Shown here: positions 33,291-45,683 of the stretch, piece by piece
Position numbering within the stretch: the stretch's first letter is position 1
Layout of the letters: every line of letters begins with the position of its first letter
Assembly (NCBI GenBank): GCA_917880885.1
Contig: OU862930.1
Coordinates: 32,742,040-32,806,039 of the forward strand
Origin: Limnephilus marmoratus
Lineage: Eukaryota > Arthropoda > Insecta > Trichoptera > Limnephilidae
Direction of reading: 5' to 3'
DNA length: 64,000 bases
Program-made: the position numbers and the translations under genes
The notes under the pieces: generated by a model
Databases searched by the model: none
Told to the model about the DNA's origin: nothing
What the model saw: only the letters and a program-made list of their open reading frames with translations

Positions 33291-33774
33291 TAATAATAAT
33301 AATATCTGGTAAAAAATTATCCATTTTCATTTCATGGATCGATGTGTCTCAATGGACCATTACACCATCCAATGTGTTCAAAGTACAAAAATACAATGAA
33401 AACCATTTACGTGTTCTGTGAATCAATTAAAGCTGAGGACTCGCCAGTGGCGTAGCGTGGGTTTCGGCCGCCCGGGGCGGAGGAAGATTTTGCCCCCCCC
33501 CCCATTACTTCTACAGGTACTTCTTCCGCAGATTTTCAAGCGCTGACCGATATCCTATTTTTTTATGCCGATTTTTATAACCCCATGTGCCGAGTACTCC
33601 AATAAAATCATAATTTTAAATTCTACTACAAATTTATATATAACTGCTCTCAGAAGTCGAGAATGGCATATCTGTAATAGAATTTTGCATCTTTATCACA
33701 CATACAAATGGAATGCAACTCAAATGCAAAGCTTCATTCGGTACACGATGAATCGGCAACTTATAGTTATATTG

Positions 33775-34236
33775 TGGTTACGCACATACTAATACCTGCA
33801 CATACACATACCTACACAGCACGCATACATACTATCACTGCTTGGACTTGGTATTAATTATTGTTGCAAGTCCTTTTGTACTACCTTTTCCCCCCTCGCT
33901 TACCCACAATCTTAATCAGTCTGCAATAAACTCCCGCTGGATATAGCCATCACTGTGCTCTGCTCACGAAAAATCCGCTATCAAAATAGTTGCGCCGTGT
34001 ACTATAAATTAAACCAACTCCCGACTATCACTGTTTGTGCCAATTGGATGGATGAACGAACGCAGCATTGCCAGAATACAAGATCTTTACCTTTTTCCGG
34101 TGAGTCCTCTCCTTTTCTTTGCAACATGTATTTTTACCATTTTTAGGCAGTGATTAGTAACACAAAATTCAAGGTCCTTCGCCAGTCATTTTACAAAAAA
34201 CACATAATCCACTCTCACCACATAAATAACCATACA
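33775..34236 (+). repeat. 5' LTR of BEL element
   Basis: TGGTTACG...CCATACA, 462 bp. Includes a polyadenylation signal (GCAATAAACTCC) and a donor-like CCGGTGAGTCC near 34098. Confidence 0.9.
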
Positions 34237-34755
34237 TTTTTGATCCTAGCGAGCCGGATATATATTTTTGAACCACAATATTAATAAAAACCATAGAGCA
34301 GAGTGAGATTACGTTTTATAACATCGCACAAAACGCATTAACGGTTTGATATACCTACATGAGTAATTTGTTTCCATGCTTATTTCATTACGTTGGAAAT
34401 AACATATTTACCCGCTGTTAGAATAAATAAATACGAGGCATCCTTTTAATATTTATTTCTGATAACTTATGTAGTTGTTTTGCTGATAAAATCGCATTTA
34501 CCTACCTTATAAATAATACGATTATTTCTTAATAATTGTATTATTGGATATCATTACAAAGTGGAAAAATATTATGATCGCAATATTTATGATTTGTTAA
34601 TGATAATAAACGCAATAAATAACTTTCTTTACCCGCTCTGTGCACGTATTCTGTTAACCTTTACACCGCGCAACAGTCAATTTAACCCTGTGAGCGGATT
34701 ACAGTGAATTAATTGAATATATTAATTAATATATTAATTAATAAATTCCGCATAA
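34237..34755 (+). other. 5' leader of BEL element, non-repetitive part
   Basis: AT-rich untranslated sequence after the LTR. A short self-complementary ATTAATTAATATATTAATTA run lies near 34720-34740. Confidence 0.5.
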
Positions 34756-35118
34756 ATAATACAGACTCATCATACCGCATACCTTATATCGCATACAGCG
34801 TATCGCATACCGCATTCCACATACCGCATAACCTTTAACCGCATACCCCTTACCTCAAACCGCATACATAATACCGCATACTGCATACCGCATACCCCTT
34901 ACCTCAAACCGCATACATCATACCGCATACCGCATACGCTTTAACCTCATACCGCATACCGCATACCCTTTAACCGCATTCCGCATACCGCATACCCCTT
35001 ACCTCAAACCGCATACATCATACCGCATACCCTTTATATAGCGCATACCCTTTAGCGCATACCCTTTATATACCGCATACCCTTCCTCATACCATACCGC
35101 ATACCCTTTAACCGCATT
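34756..35118. repeat. Minisatellite (ACCGCATACCCTTTA type)
   Basis: Imperfect tandem copies of an ACCGCATAC core with CCTTTA or CCTTACCTCAA spacers, just upstream of the Gag-Pol start, within the element's leader. Confidence 0.85.
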
Positions 35119-35168
35119 TTTAGTTGTTTTACGTTTCATATTTTGTAAATATAACCGGAATAAAGAAA

Positions 35169-38100
35169 ATGGCTACGAGCGCGTCAATCGAGTCGTCTCG
35201 GGATGAAAGACGTCTCAAACGTTTAAATGCTAAACTAGCCGCTAGTTTTGCGAGCTTACAGTCGGTGTATGACAAGATAAGAAAAGCTTCGGAAAGCATT
35301 TACGATCGCCAATCTTTTTTATCAGGCGCAACTACTGTTGAAAAAATTCGTTCTGAATTTATAACAATATTAGATGAAAAGGTGGATTGCGAACTGGAAT
35401 TGAATCCGGAAGCAATCGCTGAATACACTCAATTAAATGCATTTGAAGAACTCTTCGGTGTTATTAAATATACAGAAGCAAATATGCTGTCGAATCCGGT
35501 TGCAAAACCTCGCCGTCAAATTAAGCTACCTGCATTGGAGATAGCGTGCTTTAACGGGAATCTGGATAGTTGGTCTCTCTTTTATGAAACATATAATTCA
35601 GTTATACATTTGAATGATTCTCTGGATGATACGGAAAAAATGCAGTATCTGATGTCTAAATTAACCGGAAAAGCATTAAGTATTTGCAAAGCTATTACGC
35701 CTACAGGTACAAATTATCAAGTTATCTGGGACGCATTGTGTACTAAGTATAATGATCAACGCGTTCTTGCTGAATTATACTTTGACCGATTGCTGAAATT
35801 ACCTCCAGTTAACTCGGCCACGCCCGCTTCTTTAGAGAATTTTGCAGATGCATACTCCACGAACATCGCCGCGCTGAAGCAATTGAAAATAAAAGACCTC
35901 GCAGAATTCATATTGTTGCAACTGGGTCTTAAACGTCTTGACATAGAGACTGTAAAGGCTTTTGAATATTCTATTAAAAATAATGAAAATCTACCGTCCA
36001 GCGCGGAACTAATCGACTTCGTAAGAGTACAGCAACGAATTCTTAATCGCGCACAAATCACGCAACCGACATCGAGCCGTCTTGGCTCAAATAATAATTA
36101 TACCGCTAAACCGCAAAAAACTAATTCCGCAAAGGCATTTATTAATGTTGAAAAAATCGATAATCACTCCATCGAAATTTGTTTTTGCTGTCAAAAGGGA
36201 TCGCACCCTTTATACCAATGTTCTAAATTCACAAGTCTAGAACCACGCGAGCGATTTAACTGCATTAAGTCATCAAAGATTCGAGTTTGTGTGAACTGCC
36301 TCAGTACTAGGCACACCACGAAAGCTTGTAAATCGAAGACTACATGCAAAACATGCGCGCTCAACCATTATAGTTTGTTGCATTTCAAACAAACTGATGG
36401 GCCGAAGTCACAAACGGACCCAATACCATCTCCCGCGTCACAAATGGATGCCGATAATGATAACTTAAATTCTTCGAATCCGGTTTCGTTATGTGTGACA
36501 AATTCATGCCCAAGTGCAAATACTACTGCACTATTAGGAACGGCTGTTTGCACTACCAGAGACGCTAAGGGCCAGGTACAGACAATACGGGCTCTAATAG
36601 ATAGCGGCTCCCAAAGGGACATAATTACGCGCAAATGCTGTTCACGCTTGAATCTTACGGTGCGGTCATCTCCAAGTACTTACGTCACGGGAATAGGTGA
36701 CGTAAGAAATGTGACAAATGGCGTAACTTGCTTAAAATTACTCTCCCGCTATGACATCACTCAGTCGTATACGATTAAACCATATGTAGTAGAAACCATA
36801 ACCAGTGAGTTGCCTACTGTTAACATTAACCGCTCCTCTTTGTCGTATCTTGACAATTTGCCTTTAGCAGACACAACATTCTTTACGCCCGGCGAGATTG
36901 ATATCATCTTAGGATGTGACATGTTTGCTCGCATTCTAAAGGCAAACAAAATATCAGGTTCTCTCGGACAGCCATTTGCTATCGAAACTACTTTGGGATA
37001 TCTCATCATGGGTACTGTCCCAACGATGATTGAAAACCCAAGTATAAACACCACGCAATCATTTTGTACGTTCACGCAAAATGATGAATTTTGCCTTTCG
37101 CGCTTCTTCGAATTGGAAGACATTCCAGATGAGAAGTTTTTAACGCCTGATGAACAAGAGTGTGAGGATATGTTTAAACTCACTACTTCTCGTGACACGG
37201 CAGGTCGTTATATCGTCGCGTTGCCGTTTCGAAACAGTCCCTCTGTTCTCGGTGAATCGTTACCCGCCGCCGAACGCAGGTTTCGGTCTCTTGAACGCCG
37301 CTTAATATCTCAACCCGCAATAAAGTTAGAATACGACAAAATATTGTGCGAATACCTTCAGAAAGGTTACATTTCCCCAGTTGACAATTCCGATTTACTG
37401 CATTACGTAATCCCGCGTCATATCGTAGTTCGCGAAGATAAATTGACCACCAAAATTCGCATGATGCTAGACGCGAGTATAAAATCCGTTTCGGGTTACT
37501 CGCTTAATGACATCCTACATACCGGAAATAATTTACAAGGTGCTCTATTTCGCATTATCCTCAATTTACAACTATTCGCCGCGAGAGGATTCGATCTTGT
37601 AAAATTCTCTTCTAACTCTCCAAAGTTTTTATCCACGATTCCTACAGCTCGTCGTGTTAAGGAACATGTGGAATTTAATCCCGATGAAAACCTGAAAATA
37701 CTAGGACTTCATTGGATACCCGCTTCTGATCATTTCGTATTTGTCGTACACACCGACGAAAGAACTTGTACTAAACGAAATATTCTCTCGACGATTGCTC
37801 GTCTTTGGGATTTAATGGGTTTCGCCGCACCAGTTGTATTATTGGCTAAGCTGATAATTAAATCTCTATGGGAGTATAACCTGGATTGGGATGATACTCC
37901 TCCTGAAACAGTTGTCACACTTTGGCGACAGTTTAAAAAAGAATTGCCATTACTGCAATCTATTAAAATTCCTCGTTTTTTAGGAATCGAACCCCAGTGT
38001 ATATTAACGCTTATCGGGTTTTCAGACGTGAGCGAACGCGCATTTGTAGGTGTTATTTACCTACATGTTTACTGTCCGAATACTGATAAAACCACAATTA

Positions 38101-38204
38101 ATTTATTATGTGCTAAAACCAAGGTCGCTCCGGCTAAGACGATTTCACTTGCGCGATTAGAACTATGTGGAGCGCTAGTACTTGCCCGATTAATGTATAC
38201 GGTC
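35169..38204 (+). CDS. BEL/Pao Gag-Pol with deleted RT core
   Basis: Start chosen at MATSASIESSRDERR. Order: coiled-coil-like N-terminus; Pao-type capsid region (LPALEIACFNGNLDSW); CCHC-like knuckles (CFCCQKGSH, CVNCLSTRHTTKAC); protease with ALIDSGSQRDII; RT start (RMMLDASIKSVSGYSLND). After LQLFAARG it jumps to FDLVKFSSNSPKF, missing about 100 residues with the catalytic Asp motifs. RNase H-proximal sequence continues to LMYTV, where the R1 element enters. The deletion keeps the frame, so a long product without RT activity could still be made. Confidence 0.85.
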
Positions 38205-39406
38205 ATTGGAGGACCCACCACATACCCGCCCTGGTATAGGTAACAGATGGTTACCCCTTCAAGGCTCTTGCAAGGACTCTAATTTTTTTGGTAAAAACGA
38301 CTCTACATTTGATAACGAAACTAAACCTCCAATGTCCCTGCATACGTTGTTAGCAAGCAGTATGCAAGTGCTTAGCGGGAAATACAGATACAATATGTGT
38401 TAGTATAACAAAAATAGGCAAGACAATGGGACAGGTTGGTGAAAGTCCACGAGGTGGCAAGCGCTGGGTGATTGTATCCAGCGTATCCTACAAGCACCTG
38501 ATTGGGAGGAAGACACAGTAGATAAGTAATAAAGGTATGGAAAACGGTTGGGAGTCCTCTCTAATCGATTGGCAGTCCCAGCAAGAATGCGCATGACGTT
38601 CAGTCTAGTCGTGAACCACACTCAGCTTCCGCGCCCCTTAGCCGGTTCCTCGGTGATGCCTCAAAGAAAAGTAAATGGGAGATTGGGGGGAAATACCCGA
38701 CGACCCTAAGGAATTCAGCGTCGAGTAGCCGGAGGCAAGGCGAAGGAGAGCCAAGGTCGCCCCCCCAAACCTAAAGCCTGCACATTTTGCTGGGGGTGGC
38801 GCAATTAATTTTAGAGGGCACAGTGCCATCGTCAACTGACTCCTGTTGATGCAAGGACGAGGTCTAGCGCACCCCCAGAAGGGGAAAAAGAAACATAACA
38901 AAACAGATAGATGCAGTTCAGTTCAGCCTTCTGAGCGAAGCAAAGTAGCATTGTGAGACTAAAAAGAAAAAGAGGAACAAAGAAACCTAAACAAAATAAT
39001 AAAAAAAAACAGAGTCGATTATGTTAGTTGAATCGATAGTGTTCCTTGGAATATGAAGCTGGAAAAAAAAGAAGAAAAGCAAACAAAAATGATAAAAATA
39101 ATGAAAATAATAAACAGGTATCTCGATAAAACCTCGTCTAGCATAGCTTAGTGAAATCTATAATAAACCATGTGAAAAGAAATAAAATAAGCAGAAAAAA
39201 GATAAGTCACACAAAAATAAAAGAAATAGGAATAACATGTATATAATAGAATAAGATAAAGGTACCTAAGATAGAGATGATATAACAAAAAAAAATATGC
39301 AGATATAAAGCATGAAACATAAAATACTAGCAGTAGATGTAATGAAGTAAAGAGAATATCCGTGGATTTAAGAGCAGATACATCTGGCACCTACATGATT
39401 TTACAA
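38205..39406 (-). other. 3' untranslated region of the R1-type element
   Basis: Non-coding. Shares blocks (GGGGGTGCGCTAGACCTCGTC, GTGCAGGC, GGCTAAGGGGCGCGG, and the terminal GGTGGGTCCTCCAAT) with 43854-45670. Small minus-strand frames are incidental. Confidence 0.7.
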
Positions 39407-40770
39407 CTAGTCAGCGACTCTAAGATCAGGCCATCTCTCAACCCAGACTTTCGTAAATTTCCTCAAACACTCAAAGTTCACCTTATTCGAAACGAGATCC
39501 GCATTCCAAGCTGGTCTCGTAGTAACTTGCAAGCCATCGAGCATTTCCTCTCGGGCATCCGTCAAAATCTCGCAGTGCCACAGAATGTGCTCGGCTGTTT
39601 GATCAGTATTACCGCAAGCGCAGTTAGAATGGGGTGATAGAGAGAGACTATGAAGTCTCCCTCTGAACTCCCCGTGACCGGACAGAAGTTGGGTCACATG
39701 ATGATCCCTAGTGATGTGCGCCCCTTCCATTCTGAGTTTAACTGACGGGAAGAAGGAGAAAGTCCACCTTCCCGTATTTGACCTATCCCAACGTTCCTGC
39801 CATTCTCTCAAAGTTCTTTCTCGCATCTCTCTAAGAAGTCCTGGAAGGGAAACTGCTCCACCTGGTATTAGCTCAATACCATGATGGGTGGCAGTTCTTC
39901 CTCTTGTTAGAAGCTTCTTTGTTAACACCTCCCTAATTTCAAGATCGATAGGCAAAACGCCGGCCAAAACTGGCAAAGCGTCCGAAGCGACTGTTCTGTA
40001 CGCACCCGAAAGCGCCAGCAAGGGGACTCGCTGGCCTCTCTTGAGCGCCGAGAGTATGAGTGCATTCTCCAGGCGGTGCTCCCACACAGAGGCCGCATAC
40101 GAGACTTGCGCCACGTAAGCCCCCCTGTATAGGAGACGGAGAGCTGGAGACCGCAGTCCCCACTCGGCAGAAGAGATTCTTCTCAATTTCAAAAAGAGGG
40201 CCTGGGCCTTACTTGATACGCTTTTAACATGGGTCAAGAATGAGGACGTTCGATCCAAAGTGACGCCTAGGTATTTAGTGTTCTCAACGAATCGGATGTT
40301 GGTATCTCCCATTTTGATGGTGGGATTTCTACTTCTATTGAGGTTACCCTTCATCAGGAGTCCCATGGTCTTGTGGGGAGCGAAGGTCAGCCGATTTCTC
40401 TTTCCCCATTCTAAAGTCACACTTAAAACCTCTCCAGCTTTACTCTCAACTTCCTTTCTGCTGTTCCCCGAGACCAGATACAATTTGTCATCAGCGTAAT
40501 CCACCGAGATACATCCTTCAGGCAAGGGCAGCCGGGAGGAATCGTCAAACAAAATGTTCCAAAACTCAGGTCCAAGGATTGAACCCTGAGGACAACCCAT
40601 GTCAACTATTCGTTCAATCAGGTAGTCTCCAAAAGAAAGGATGATAGTTCTGTCGCAGAGGTAATCAGCGCAGATTTTGAATAGATTATGTGGACATTTC
40701 CTATTTTTGAGCTTGACAAGTATCATCGGCCACCACGCATGATCGAAGGCACCAGTGATATCGAGGAATG
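39407..40770 (-). CDS. R1-type reverse transcriptase, partial
   Basis: About 454 open codons from the truncation point: FLDITGAFDHAWW (motif A), MGCPQGSILGPEFWN (motif B), VDYADDKLYLV (motif C), APHKTMGLLMKG, TKYLGVTLDR. A C-terminal CACGNTDQTAEHILWHC zinc motif follows. No stops lie in this part, so the copy is young. ORF1, the endonuclease and the start of RT are missing. Confidence 0.85.
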
Positions 40771-40782
40771 ATATATACGGTC

Positions 40783-42639
40783 AGTAATGCCTACACATCA
40801 AATTCGAAAGCTAATACGACTTTAGCTTTTTGCGACAGCACGGTTGCTCTAGCGTGGATAAATTCACCGCCCGCAAAATGGCAGACTTTCGTTGCCAACC
40901 TTGTCTCACAAATACAAAACCATCTGGGGGCTGAATGCTTCCATTATATAAAAGGACAAGACAATCCCGCCGAGTGCTTGTCGCGGGGTCTTACGCCCGC
41001 TCAACTAATCGACCATCCGTTATGGTTTAACGGCCCCGTATTTGCCCAATTACCTAAACGTGATTGGCCTTTACAATGTTTTAATACGAAATCTGTGACT
41101 GATCCTCCCGAACGGAAAACAAAAATTTTGATGTCCGTTCAAGACATTGACCGCCTCAAAACAATTGCTCTTCCGTTATTGTGTGCACTAGCCTCTCGTG
41201 TTAGCTCATGGCCGAAATTAATCCGAATAGTAATTTATGTTCTTCGTTTTATCAAGAAATTACCACGAGCGTTCGAATTAAGCCATATCTTAGCTGCAGA
41301 AACCGCTGTTATTAAATCTATACAGGAAGAACACTTCTCCGAAGATATAAAGGCAGTCAAAGATGGGAAGAAGGTTCGGCGAGCGATCGTAAAACTGAAT
41401 CCGTTTATCCATGACGGAATTCTAAGGGTAGGAGGCAGATTGCGAAACGCAGAAACAGAATTTGACAGTCGGCATCCAATTCTATTACCCGCTCGTGATC
41501 ATGAAGTCAATCTAATAATAGACTACTATCACATCAGAAACCTACATACGGGTCCTACGTTACTGATGTCGCTGCTAAGACAGAGATTTTGGATACTTTC
41601 TTCGCGTAATTTGGTTCGGAAACGTGTGCATCAGTGCAATACTTGCTTCAAAGTCAATCCCAAACTGCAATTCCCAATAATGGGAGATTTACCCGCATGC
41701 CGTGTCCGCGAAGCTAAGGCTTTTCTTCACACAGGGGTTGACTACGCGGGCCCGCTTCAAATAATCCCTTATAGACGTCGGGGGGTGCGAAGTCAAAAGG
41801 CATACATTTGCTTATTTATTTGCTTGGTGACCCGCGCAGTTCATATTGAACTCGCTTCAGACCTTTCCACCGAAGTCTTCCTCAACGCTTTCAAGCGTTT
41901 CCTTGCTCGTCGAGGTCCTGTGAGTATAATGTACTCCGATAACGGGACGAACTTTGTGGGAGCTAAATCCCATTTACGGTCTTTATTTGAACTTATAGAG
42001 TCACCCAATTACAAAAAGGAATTCTCAGACAACCTGTTGGAGAATCGAATTGAATGGAAGATGAATCCACCGCAAGCTCCTCACTTTGGGGGGATCTGGG
42101 AAAGTAACATTAAATGCCTGAAAGGTTATTTAAATAAAATAGTAGGCACCTCTCTACTGACGTATGAAGAGATGCAAACAGTGCTTTCTCAGATTGAAGC
42201 AATTCTAAATTCACGCCCGCTATTTGTACTTAGCGTTAACGACGTTTCGGCTCCATTGCCGCTAACCCCCGCGCATTTTTTAACGCTCACTCCCTTAAAA
42301 TCTTTACCCGCTGCTGATTTGTCAGACGAGCCAGTCAACTTGGTACAACGCAAACATCTTGTGGATCATCTTGTTCAGACATTCTGGAACCGATGGAGAA
42401 TTGAGTATTTGAATACTTTGCAAGCTCGCCAAAAATGGAATACAAATGCGAATCCAGTAACGACAGGCACGGTAGTAATGATTAAGAGTGACAACATCGC
42501 GCCACTTCAATGGCCTATTGGGGTAATAGTCAATGTCTACCCCGGGGCAGATGGAGTGATCCGCGTTGCGGATGTTAAAACTAACTCCGGAATATACCGC
42601 AGGGCAGTCGTTAAACTCTGTCCCTTACCGTCACAATAG
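40783..42639 (+). CDS. BEL/Pao Pol C-terminus (RNase H end, integrase)
   Basis: Continues the frame broken by the R1 insertion (SNAYTSNSKANTTLAFCDST, an RNase H block). Integrase zinc domain HIRNLHTGPTLL...CNTCF; DDE core with VDYAGPL (D), YSDNGTNFVG (D) and PPQAPHFGGIWESNIKCLK (E). It ends in the BEL C-terminal domain and a stop at 42637-42639. No internal stops, so integrase could have been functional before the insertion. Confidence 0.85.
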   Translation, partial: SNAYTSNSKANTTLAFCDSTVALAWINSPPAKWQTFVANLVSQIQNHLGAECFHYIKGQDNPAECLSRGLTPAQLIDHPLWFNGPVFAQLPKRDWPLQCFNTKSVTDPPERKTKILMSVQDIDRLKTIALPLLCALASRVSSWPKLIRIVIYVLRFIKKLPRAFELSHILAAETAVIKSIQEEHFSEDIKAVKDGKKVRRAIVKLNPFIHDGILRVGGRLRNAETEFDSRHPILLPARDHEVNLIIDYYHIRNLHTGPTLLMSLLRQRFWILSSRNLVRKRVHQCNTCFKVNPKLQFPIMGDLPACRVREAKAFLHTGVDYAGPLQIIPYRRRGVRSQKAYICLFICLVTRAVHIELASDLSTEVFLNAFKRFLARRGPVSIMYSDNGTNFVGAKSHLRSLFELIESPNYKKEFSDNLLENRIEWKMNPPQAPHFGGIWESNIKCLKGYLNKIVGTSLLTYEEMQTVLSQIEAILNSRPLFVLSVNDVSAPLPLTPAHFLTLTPLKSLPAADLSDEPVNLVQRKHLVDHLVQTFWNRWRIEYLNTLQARQKWNTNANPVTTGTVVMIKSDNIAPLQWPIGVIVNVYPGADGVIRVADVKTNSGIYRRAVVKLCPLPSQ

Positions 42640-42985
42640 ATTTAACAGAAGTTAGTTCATAATACTTTTATTCTTAAAATCAATTAGGTTAGTTTCATTG
42701 TTAAATAGGTACTAAACGTTACTTTTAGTTTTATCTACCGCATATTATCACATTAACATATCATAATTTTACGTTTCCATATTTTATTTTTTAATTTTCT
42801 TGTTATATCGGTCAATTTGACCATTTGGTAAAAGCATTTATATAACTTAAATAAACATTTTTATAACTTTTACATAATTAATTGCTTTCTACCGCGTGTA
42901 ACAATTTTGTTTGCGCATTGAAACGTATTGGCACTCTTTTGGTTTATGGAAGTGGATTCTTTCATCCCCTTCCAGGCGGGGGGCA
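42640..42985 (+). other. 3' non-coding part of BEL element
   Basis: AT-rich, ending in the polypurine tract AGGCGGGGGGCA just before the 3' LTR. Confidence 0.6.
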
Positions 42986-43447
42986 TGGTTACGCACATAC
43001 TAATACCTGCACATACACATACCTACACAGCACGCATACATACTATCACTGCTTGGACTTGGTATTAATTATTGTTGCAAGTCCTTTTGTCCTACCTTTT
43101 CCCCCCTCGCTTACCCACAATCTTAATCAGTCTGCAATAAACTCCCGCTGGATATAGCCATCACTGTGCTCTGCTCACAAAAAATCCGCTATCAAAATAG
43201 TTGCGCCGTGTACTATAAATTAAACCAACTCCCGACTATCACTGTTTGTGCCAATTGGATGGATGAACGAACGCAGCATTGCCAGAATACAAGATCTTTA
43301 CCTTTTTCCGGTGAGTCCTCTCCTTTTCTTTGCAACATGTATTTTTACCATTTTTAGGCAGTGATTAGTAACACAAAATTCAAGGTCCTTCGCCAGTCAT
43401 TTTACAAAAAACACATAATCCACTCTCACCACATAAATAACCATACA
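42986..43447 (+). repeat. 3' LTR of BEL element
   Basis: 462 bp and nearly identical to 33775-34236 (about two differences), followed by TATTG. Confidence 0.9.
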
Positions 43448-43853
43448 TATTGATAACACAAAACTGGTTTCAATTAAACAAAATATGCGGTATATCAAAA
43501 CTACACTCAGAACATAAAAAAAGGTATTTCTCTGATTCTAGCGGCACTTACATTCTGAACGCAAAACTTAATTAAAACTACATTCAGAACATGAAAATGG
43601 TTTTTATTTGATTCTGGTATTAAATAAATAGTCGGCAACTAGAATTTTATAACTGCACATCGAATAACAGAATGTTTTCCTTCGAAATGTATCAGCAGAT
43701 GAATCCAACTGGAAATTTACATTCTGTACTGGTTTAAATTAAATCTGTACCTGGCGAATTAAAAATAAACTCAGAACATAAAAATGTTTTTTTTTTTATT
43801 CTGGGAGCACATACATAGTCTGTAAATAGAATATTATAACTGAACTTCAAATA

Positions 43854-44726
43854 CTGTTATACATTTTTATTTTTTTGCTCTTTACTGCTGCGAAATCTTC
43901 ATATTATTTTTTTTCTTTTTTCTCTATTTTGTTGCTTCAATTTTTTGTTGATCACGCCTTTTTACCTGTCTTATTTGGTTTTATAATGTTACTAACATCT
44001 TGAATTGTGACTAGGTTGATGTACTGAACTCCATTGTACTGTATTGTCCAACTCCCCACCATGGGGGCGGATAGACCCGGTCCCTGCATCCAGTCAGGTG
44101 GCAGAATTCTGGTAGGGCCGTCCCACTAACGCCCGTGCCTCCCCCGGCGTCATGAGCGAGCTTGAGGAATGTTTGCGCGAGCCCGGTTCCCTTCCGTCCT
44201 GCCTCCGGTGACCCGAGGCTCACATCATTCCCCAGGGTCTTTGGGAGTATCTCCCCCCCCCCCCCTCCACAAACACTTCTTCAAGGGTACTTTTGGGAAA
44301 CTGGCTAAGGGACGCGGGCGTTTGGGCACGTTGCGACCAGGCCGCTCGCCCGCTCATTCTCGCCGGGACTGCCCCGTGATAGTGGGACAAACTGCCCCCA
44401 ATATCTTTCTTTTTATATATTTTCTTTGGTTTTAATCATACTTACACTTGTAAATATTTTTCTTTTTATTTATTATTTTACTCAACTAGATGCTGAACCA
44501 ACAGGCGAACTATTTTTATCTTGTTAATTACTGCAAATGTAAGTATGCATACATTTTACTTTTTTTACTAACAATCATGCATGCAGGGACATTGGAGGGT
44601 CTAGATTCGTTTAAAAATAAATGTAGCTTCCTTTTTACAAAAATTAGAGTCCTGACGTGTGCGGCTAAGGAGGTTAAACAATCAGTTTCCTCACACAGCC
44701 GTGGGAAAGTGGTGGGTCCCCTCCAA
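43854..44726 (+). mobile_element. R1-type 3'-end copy A
   Basis: 873 bp related to the R1 3' untranslated region at 38205-39406, in plus orientation, ending GGTGGGTCCCCTCCAA. Target TGAACTTCAAATA lies at 43841-43853 and 44727-44739. No coding sequence; extreme 5' truncation. Confidence 0.75.
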
Positions 44727-44739
44727 TGAACTTCAAATA

Positions 44740-45670
44740 ATATGTTATATCTTTTATTTTATTAACATTTATTTTATTATATATTAGGATTTATATGTTA
44801 TATTTTACATTTGCGTTATTATATTATTTTGTTCACTATGTTTTAAAAAAATGTATATAATTGCCTTGCGATTTGTTTTGTTAATAATTATTATACTACT
44901 GTTAATTTATGCCATGTTCCTTGTTTTGTTTTGTTTTGTTTGTCTTTAACTGTTTCAATGTTTTACTGGATGAACTAAACTCCAATTTTTTTTTTTTCTC
45001 CCCTATCCCCATACGGGGGTGTGCTGGACCTCGTCCCTGCTTCATCTTTAGTTACATTACTAATTTTGCAGATCCTTCTCAAATCTATCTGCGCCTCCCC
45101 CAATGACATGTGCAGGCTTGAGGCTTGATCAGACGACCTTGACTATCCTTTGTCCTGCCTCTGACTACCCAACGCTGAAATTTCTTTTAGTCTTCGGGTA
45201 TTTTACCCCAAATATTCAGCTAACATTCTTTGAGGCTTCACTGAGTGGTTGGCTAAGGGACACGGAAGCTAAGTGTAGTTTATGATCAGACCGAAAGCCA
45301 TTCACATTTTTTGTTGGTACTTGCCAATTGATTTGAGATTTATTGTATTACTTATGTTCTCTATTTTATGCAGGTGCTTGCGGGTTTTTACAGATGCAAT
45401 GCCGCCTCATGGAGCCTCATGAATGAGTTTTTCTTTTGCCCTGTTTAATTATCTTTGTCTTACTAACCTATTTTTTGCATTTTGTTTTTCCTGTTAAGCA
45501 CTTGCATACTGCTTACTAACAACGTATGCATGGACACTGGAGGTCTAGATTCGTTCAAAATAAATAAATGTAGCTTCGTTTAACAAAAAAAATTAGAATC
45601 TTGCGAGAGCCTTGAAGGAGTAACCATCAGTTACTTATACCAAGGCGGGTAAGAGGTGGATTACCTCCAC
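44740..45670 (+). mobile_element. R1-type 3'-end copy B
   Basis: 931 bp of the same family, diverged from copy A (CCTCGTCCCTGC, TGTGCAGGCTTGAGGCTTG). Flanked by the same 13-bp target at 44727-44739 and 45671-45683, so copies A and B share the middle target. Confidence 0.75.
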
Positions 45671-45683
45671 TGAACTTCAAATA

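Larger units (their letters stand above)
38205..40773 (-). mobile_element. R1-type non-LTR element, 5'-truncated
   Basis: Inserted in the BEL element with the 9-bp duplication TATACGGTC (38196-38204, 40774-40782). On the minus strand it begins inside RT motif A and ends with a 1.2-kb 3' untranslated region lacking poly-A. That region also forms the copies at 43854 and 44740. Confidence 0.85.
33775..43447 (+). mobile_element. BEL/Pao LTR retrotransposon
   Basis: 462-bp LTRs differing at about two sites, with target duplication TATTG (33770-33774, 43448-43452). It contains a 5' leader with a minisatellite, a Gag-Pol frame and an integrase frame, split by an R1-like element at 38205-40773. High LTR similarity means a young insertion, yet most of the RT core is deleted. 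Confidence 0.9.

Noticed and set aside
33955..34146. 63-residue ORF repeated at 43166
   Set aside because: It lies wholly in the BEL LTR and is present twice because the LTR is.
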